NCBI GenBank assembly: GCA_947589165.1
Contig: CANQCH010000060.1
Span: 1 to 6,703 of the forward strand
From: an uncultured Bacilli bacterium
GTDB lineage: Bacteria; Bacillota_I; Bacilli_A; RF39; UBA660
DNA length: 6,703 bases
Direction of reading: 5' to 3'
Part shown: in pieces, positions 5,051 to 6,703 of the stretch
How the letters are laid out: every line of letters starts with the position of its first letter
How positions within the stretch are numbered: position 1 is the first letter of the stretch
Notes under the pieces: generated by a model
Told to the model about the DNA's origin: nothing
The model's input: only the letters and a program-made list of their open reading frames with translations
Databases searched by the model: none
Translations under genes and position numbers: made by a program

Positions 5051-6604
5051 ATGGATAACACATTAGTTACCATTTTAGCTCTTGTTGGTGGTTTTATTGT
5101 TGGCGCCGTGGTAGTTTTTTTAATTAATTATTTTAAAAATGCCAATGCCGAACATAAAGCTCGTAAATTTCTTGAAGATGCAAAAAATGAAGCAGACAAA
5201 CATAAAAGAGATACTCTTTTAGAACTAAAAAAAGAATCATTTGAATTAAAACAACAAGCCGAAGCCGAAATAAAAGAAAAAAAGGCGGAAATAAAAGAAA
5301 GTGAAGAACGCATTTTAACTCGTGAAAAAACAATGGATAAGCGAGAAGAAATGCTCCAAAAAAGAGATTTATCTTTACAAGAAAAAGAAGAATCTTTAAT
5401 TGCAAAACAAGAAAATTTACAAGAAAAAGAAGCTAAAATGGATCAATTATTAAAAGATGAATTAGCGGAATTAGAAAAAATCGCGGGCTTTAGTAAAGAA
5501 AAAGCTCATGATATGATTATGGCAAAAGTGGAAGATCAAATGCAATTAGAAATTGTTGATTACATTAAAGAAGCGGAAGCTAAAGCCAAAATTGAAGCCA
5601 GTGAAAAAGCAAAACAATTAATTATCGAAAGTATGGAAAGATACTCTGATGATGTCGTGGGTTTACAAACAGTTAGTACCATTGAACTACCTAATGATGA
5701 AATGAAAGGTCGTTTAATTGGCCGGGAAGGGCGCAATATTCGGACGATTGAATCAGTGACCGGGGTCGATTTAATTATTGATGATACCCCAGAAGCTATT
5801 GTTATTTCTTCTTTTGATCCGTTACGAAGAGAAATTGCCAAAATAACGTTGGAAACCTTAATTAAAGATGGACGGATTCATCCCGCACGGATTGAAGAAG
5901 TATACGATAAAACCGTTAAAGATATTAATACCAAAATCATGGAATTAGGTAATAAGACGATTAATGATTTAGGTATTACAAAAATGGATGTGGAATTAAT
6001 CGAATTAATTGGAAAATTAAATTATCGGACTAGTTATGGTCAAAATGCGTTAAAACATTCCATTGAAGTGGCTAACCTTTGTGGTTTAATGGCCGGGGAA
6101 TTAGGCGAAAATGTTACTTTAGCTAAAAGAGCGGGCTTACTTCATGATATTGGGAAAGCTATTGATTTTGAAGTTGAAGGTTCCCATGTCGAATTAGGTG
6201 TTGATTTAGCTCGGAAGCATCATGAAAGTGATGTCGTAATTAATGCCATTGCTTCCCATCATGGTAATACGGATGCTAAATATGCCATTGCCGTTTTAGT
6301 GGAAATTGCCGATACTTTATCAGCAGCACGTCCGGGAGCAAGAAATGATTCGTTAGAAAACTATATTAAACGGTTAGAACAATTAGAAGAAATTGGTAAT
6401 TCTTACGAAGGCGTTGATAAAACCTATGCGATGCAAGCCGGTCGGGAATTGCGGGTTATTGTTAAACCAGATGAAGTTGATGATAAAAATAGTTATAAAA
6501 TGGCTCGTGATATTAAGGAACGAATTGAAAATGAAATGCAATATCCAGGAACTATTAAAGTTACTGTTATTCGCGAAACCAGAGCCCAAGAAGAAGCAAA
6601 ATAA
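5051..6604 (+). CDS. rny: Ribonuclease Y, membrane-anchored endoribonuclease
   Basis: RNase Y starts mRNA decay in many Gram-positives by endonucleolytic cleavage at the inner face of the membrane, and in Bacillus it scaffolds a degradosome-like assembly. From ATG 5051 the protein has 517 residues, close to B. subtilis RNase Y (520). One N-terminal transmembrane helix (about 5-28) is followed by a long charged coiled coil (about 30-190, Glu/Lys/Gln-rich). A KH domain follows (about 207-270) with the GXXG loop GREG at 224-227. The HD domain has His336, the HD pair in LLHDIGKA (His365-Asp366), ASHHG (401-405) and Asp421, all expected metal ligands or neighbours. The C-terminal region is conserved (RELRVIVKPDEVDD, YPGTIKVTVIRE). 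No key residue is missing. It follows recA, as in Bacilli, but has its own promoter and a terminator that begins inside its last codons. Confidence is very high. Confidence 0.98.
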   Translation: MDNTLVTILALVGGFIVGAVVVFLINYFKNANAEHKARKFLEDAKNEADKHKRDTLLELKKESFELKQQAEAEIKEKKAEIKESEERILTREKTMDKREEMLQKRDLSLQEKEESLIAKQENLQEKEAKMDQLLKDELAELEKIAGFSKEKAHDMIMAKVEDQMQLEIVDYIKEAEAKAKIEASEKAKQLIIESMERYSDDVVGLQTVSTIELPNDEMKGRLIGREGRNIRTIESVTGVDLIIDDTPEAIVISSFDPLRREIAKITLETLIKDGRIHPARIEEVYDKTVKDINTKIMELGNKTINDLGITKMDVELIELIGKLNYRTSYGQNALKHSIEVANLCGLMAGELGENVTLAKRAGLLHDIGKAIDFEVEGSHVELGVDLARKHHESDVVINAIASHHGNTDAKYAIAVLVEIADTLSAARPGARNDSLENYIKRLEQLEEIGNSYEGVDKTYAMQAGRELRVIVKPDEVDDKNSYKMARDIKERIENEMQYPGTIKVTVIRETRAQEEAK

Positions 6605-6617
6605 TTGCTTCTTTTTT
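6591..6617 (+). terminator. Intrinsic terminator of rny, overlapping its stop codon
   Basis: AAGAAGCAA (6591-6599) pairs with TTGCTTCTT (6605-6613) around the loop AATAA, then T continues to 6617. The 5' arm is coding sequence and the TAA stop (6602-6604) is in the loop. A ribosome finishing rny would cover the 5' arm, so termination may depend on the ribosome leaving. Confidence 0.82.
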
Positions 6618-6703
6618 GTTTGATAAGTTAGTGTCAAGAATTTTAAGGAAAAAAATAAAAAATAAACCAAAAAAAGATAAAAAAATAAGAATAAAGTAAA
6701 AAA
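6618..6703. other. A-rich stretch after rny, no gene recognised
   Basis: These 86 bases are strongly A-biased on the + strand, with several runs of 5-7 A. There is no paired -35/-10 set, no start codon behind a ribosome binding site, and no hairpin. It is probably the leader region upstream of a gene beyond the window edge. Confidence 0.5.

Noticed and set aside
5128..5405. Open minus-strand frames opposite the coiled-coil part of rny, and similar ones opposite typA, recA and the rny 3' end.
   Set aside because: They are low-complexity mirror images of Glu/Lys-rich or conserved coding sequence and have no family features of their own.
6393..6623. A 76-codon plus-strand frame overlapping the rny 3' end.
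   Set aside because: It lies in another frame within conserved RNase Y sequence, runs through the terminator, and resembles no family.
6618..6703. Start of a further gene at the window end.
   Set aside because: No start codon with a ribosome binding site and no paired promoter boxes are visible in this A-rich stretch.

Overview
The window is AT-rich, all its genes lie on the + strand, and it reads as chromosome from a low-GC Gram-positive bacterium (Bacillota). The evidence is the TTA/AAA/GAA/ATT-dominated codon use, AGGAGG-type ribosome binding sites, TTGACA/TATAAT-like promoters, U-tract terminators, and the recA-rny gene order typical of Bacilli. The long surface protein in the middle has a module style I associate with uncultured gut Bacillota/Mollicutes-like lineages; that placement is recalled, not searched. 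All eight Trp codons in the window are TGG and no gene contains an in-frame TGA, so the standard bacterial code fits. CGG and AGG fall at conserved Arg positions.

Layout. (1) 1-1410 is the 3' three-quarters of typA/bipA, a ribosome-associated GTPase, cut by the window edge. (2) 1413-2213 is a small MscS-type mechanosensitive channel that starts two bases after the typA stop and is probably co-transcribed with it. (3) 2214-2294 packs a terminator hairpin, a 13-T run and a good promoter into one short stretch. (4) 2295-3674 encodes a 459-residue Cys-rich protein with an N-terminal membrane anchor and no assigned function. (5) 3675-3886 holds a hairpin, two promoter candidates and a LexA-box-like palindrome. 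(6) 3887-4903 is recA, closed by a strong terminator. (7) 4949-5050 carries a near-consensus promoter. (8) 5051-6604 is rny (RNase Y), whose terminator overlaps its stop codon. (9) 6618-6703 is A-rich with nothing recognisable.

The housekeeping genes cover translation/ribosome stress (typA), osmotic protection (MscS), recombination and SOS (recA) and mRNA decay (rny). They appear as separate transcription units: typA-mscS, the surface gene, recA, and rny.

The most interesting point is upstream of the surface-protein gene. A 13-T homopolymer fills the spacer between TTGACT (-35) and TATAAG (-10), set at 17 bp. This is the architecture of promoters that switch by slipped-strand change of spacer length. 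The same T-run is also the U-tract of the mscS terminator, so the switch idea is a hypothesis with a plain alternative. I see no CRISPR array, insertion sequence, phage gene, tRNA or rRNA.
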